Below, piece after piece: positions 62,976-64,000 of a stretch of DNA of 64,000 bases. How positions within the stretch are numbered: the first letter of the stretch is position 1; the number at the start of each line of letters is the position of its first letter. The position numbers and the translations under genes are program-made. Source of the DNA: Onchocerca lupi (Eukaryota; Nematoda; Chromadorea; Rhabditida; Onchocercidae); the NCBI GenBank assembly GCA_028564675.1, contig JAOVVO010000302.1, positions 28,345 to 92,344 on the forward strand, written 5' to 3'. The notes below the pieces were generated by a model that did no database searches, was not told the DNA's origin, and saw only the letters and a list, made by a program, of their open reading frames with translations.

Positions 62976-63897
62976 GCCAAGACGTTTCGATTAACAGATC
63001 AACAAAGCGAGGTCGACCAATCATGAAGCGATACGTTGGAGATCAGGAGAGGAGGAGGAGCCTCCAAAGGACTTAAAAGGTTCGGATTTTGGAGCAAGAT
63101 CAGTTTTCTAAAAGAGTTTTACCAACAATTTTCTACATCGACACAGCTACAGTTCTAAGACGACAAGAATCGACGCATCTATAATAACAGTTCGACATGA
63201 GCGATAATTCAGCAAATGGTCACTCTTAGTATCCCTTAATTACTTATCTTCCATCTACTGTTTACTATTATATAGTATGATACTGCGTATAATATCGTAC
63301 CACTCAATAAAGGCTGCTGTAGCAACAAGAACCCACATCCAACCCAATCAATTTAGAAACAAACCATACAAACTTAACCAGACTTTTTCCCCAGCAAGTT
63401 CCTTTTCATCATCCCTTTGATTTCTGTTCCCAATATGTTTTATCGAGCTAACGCCATATGGATGGCCCGGCCGGTATTATATGGACGGCCTCTTGAAAAA
63501 CATCTGTTTGGTAATCTGAGCAGGGAGAAGTGGCGTATATGTTCTCGATGCTCGTAGGTCGTTGTAATAACGAACTTTATGTGTTAGGAAGGGATGAGGA
63601 TACTGGATCGATGAACTTCATGTTCTAGTTTGAGCACCAAGTGAGCTGATTTTATCCGTGAATTGTATGTTGAAGGACATTACGAGTTTGTAGTGTATTG
63701 GGAGGACGGTAGGGAACTCTGAGTCGATATCTAATTTTTGGTTCAGTACCGTCTGTATGATGCAGTGGGATACCATTTGAAAGATTAGAAGTGGTTTGCT
63801 TGTATATAGAGTATAATAAAGATGATAGTATACATAATGGTTGACTGTAAATGTTTGTCCAATCGTTTATATGTTTAGTTGTTTGCATTGTTCTTGT

Positions 63898-64000
63898 ATG
63901 AGATCCACACATACTGGAGAGATGGATGATCCATGTGAACGAACCTGTTATGTGTGCAATCTCCACGAAAATGTCACTGAGGAACTTTTGAAGGAGTTAT
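63898..64000 (+). CDS. RRM protein, N-terminal part only (RBM7/RBM11-like)
   Basis: The open frame at the right edge begins MRSTHTGE at 63898, or MDDPCERT at 63922, and runs off the window. CYVCNL matches the RNP2 strand of an RNA recognition motif, and ENVTEELLKEL fits the following helix, closest in my memory to RBM7/RBM11 (RTLFVGNLETKVTEELL). RBM7 is the RNA-binding part of the nuclear exosome-targeting complex; SF3B4-like proteins are an alternative. Only about 34 codons are visible, so the assignment is tentative. Confidence 0.5.
   Translation, partial: MRSTHTGEMDDPCERTCYVCNLHENVTEELLKEL

Larger units (their letters stand above)
61127..63897. other. intergenic, rbc-1 3' side to RRM gene
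   Basis: About 2.8 kb without a confident gene. It holds the rbc-1 3' untranslated region, two short imperfect tandem duplications (62350-62420 and 62930-62975), and a 41-codon protein-like open frame at 63435-63557 that is too short to call. Confidence 0.45.

Noticed and set aside
1..64000. CRISPR arrays, prophage or bacterial operons
   Set aside because: Spliced genes of animal families fill the window. No regularly spaced repeat array was seen.

Overview
The window is nematode genomic DNA: AT-rich, with short exons, many small introns ending in TTTCAG-like acceptors, and a gene set closest to Caenorhabditis elegans orthologs. Recognised genes include flp-1 (PNFLRFG-amide neuropeptide precursor), daf-10 (IFT122), pik-1 (IRAK/Pelle), pph-4.1 (PP4 catalytic subunit), MOB1 and rbc-1 (rabconnectin-3 alpha/DMXL). 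Intron sizes and homopolymer runs suggest a parasitic or otherwise AT-rich nematode, possibly spirurid, but the species cannot be fixed from sequence alone. Gene models were built by joining exons by eye, checking splice sites, reading phase and alignment to remembered family sequences.

Layout. 0.9-5.3 kb (-): a complete nine-exon SLC22-type organic cation transporter, with a palindromic CRE about 85 bp upstream of its start. 5.3-7.9 kb: no gene seen. 7.9-19.7 kb (-): daf-10/IFT122, about 31 exons, with one 3.0-kb intron (9,039-12,077) filled by decayed Helitron sequence. 20.27-22.88 kb (+): flp-1, four exons, head-to-head with daf-10. 24.36-27.64 kb (+): pik-1, a death-domain kinase. 28.07-30.73 kb (+): an ASCIZ/ATMIN-type zinc-finger protein with a C-terminal array of TQT-like dynein light chain (LC8) motifs. 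31.70-33.2 kb (-): MOB1. 34.54-37.0 kb (-): PP4 catalytic subunit, complete. 37-41.6 kb: mostly empty, with one candidate two-exon small protein. 41.59-61.13 kb (+): rbc-1/DMXL, about 57 exons and about 3,000 codons. 61.1-63.9 kb: no confident gene. The right edge cuts into the start of an RRM protein resembling RBM7/RBM11.

Functional themes are sensory neuron and cilium biology (IFT122, flp-1, an X-box motif near pik-1), innate/Toll-type signalling (pik-1), kinase/phosphatase control (MOB1, PP4), dynein light chain regulation (ASCIZ) and V-ATPase/synaptic vesicle acidification (rabconnectin). Nothing shows a wholly new multi-gene system. The most notable points are the rearranged Helitron inside daf-10, three apparent GC-AG introns close together in rbc-1, the LC8-motif array in the ASCIZ-like gene, an RFX X-box between flp-1 and pik-1, and loss of the amidation glycine in one flp-1 repeat.
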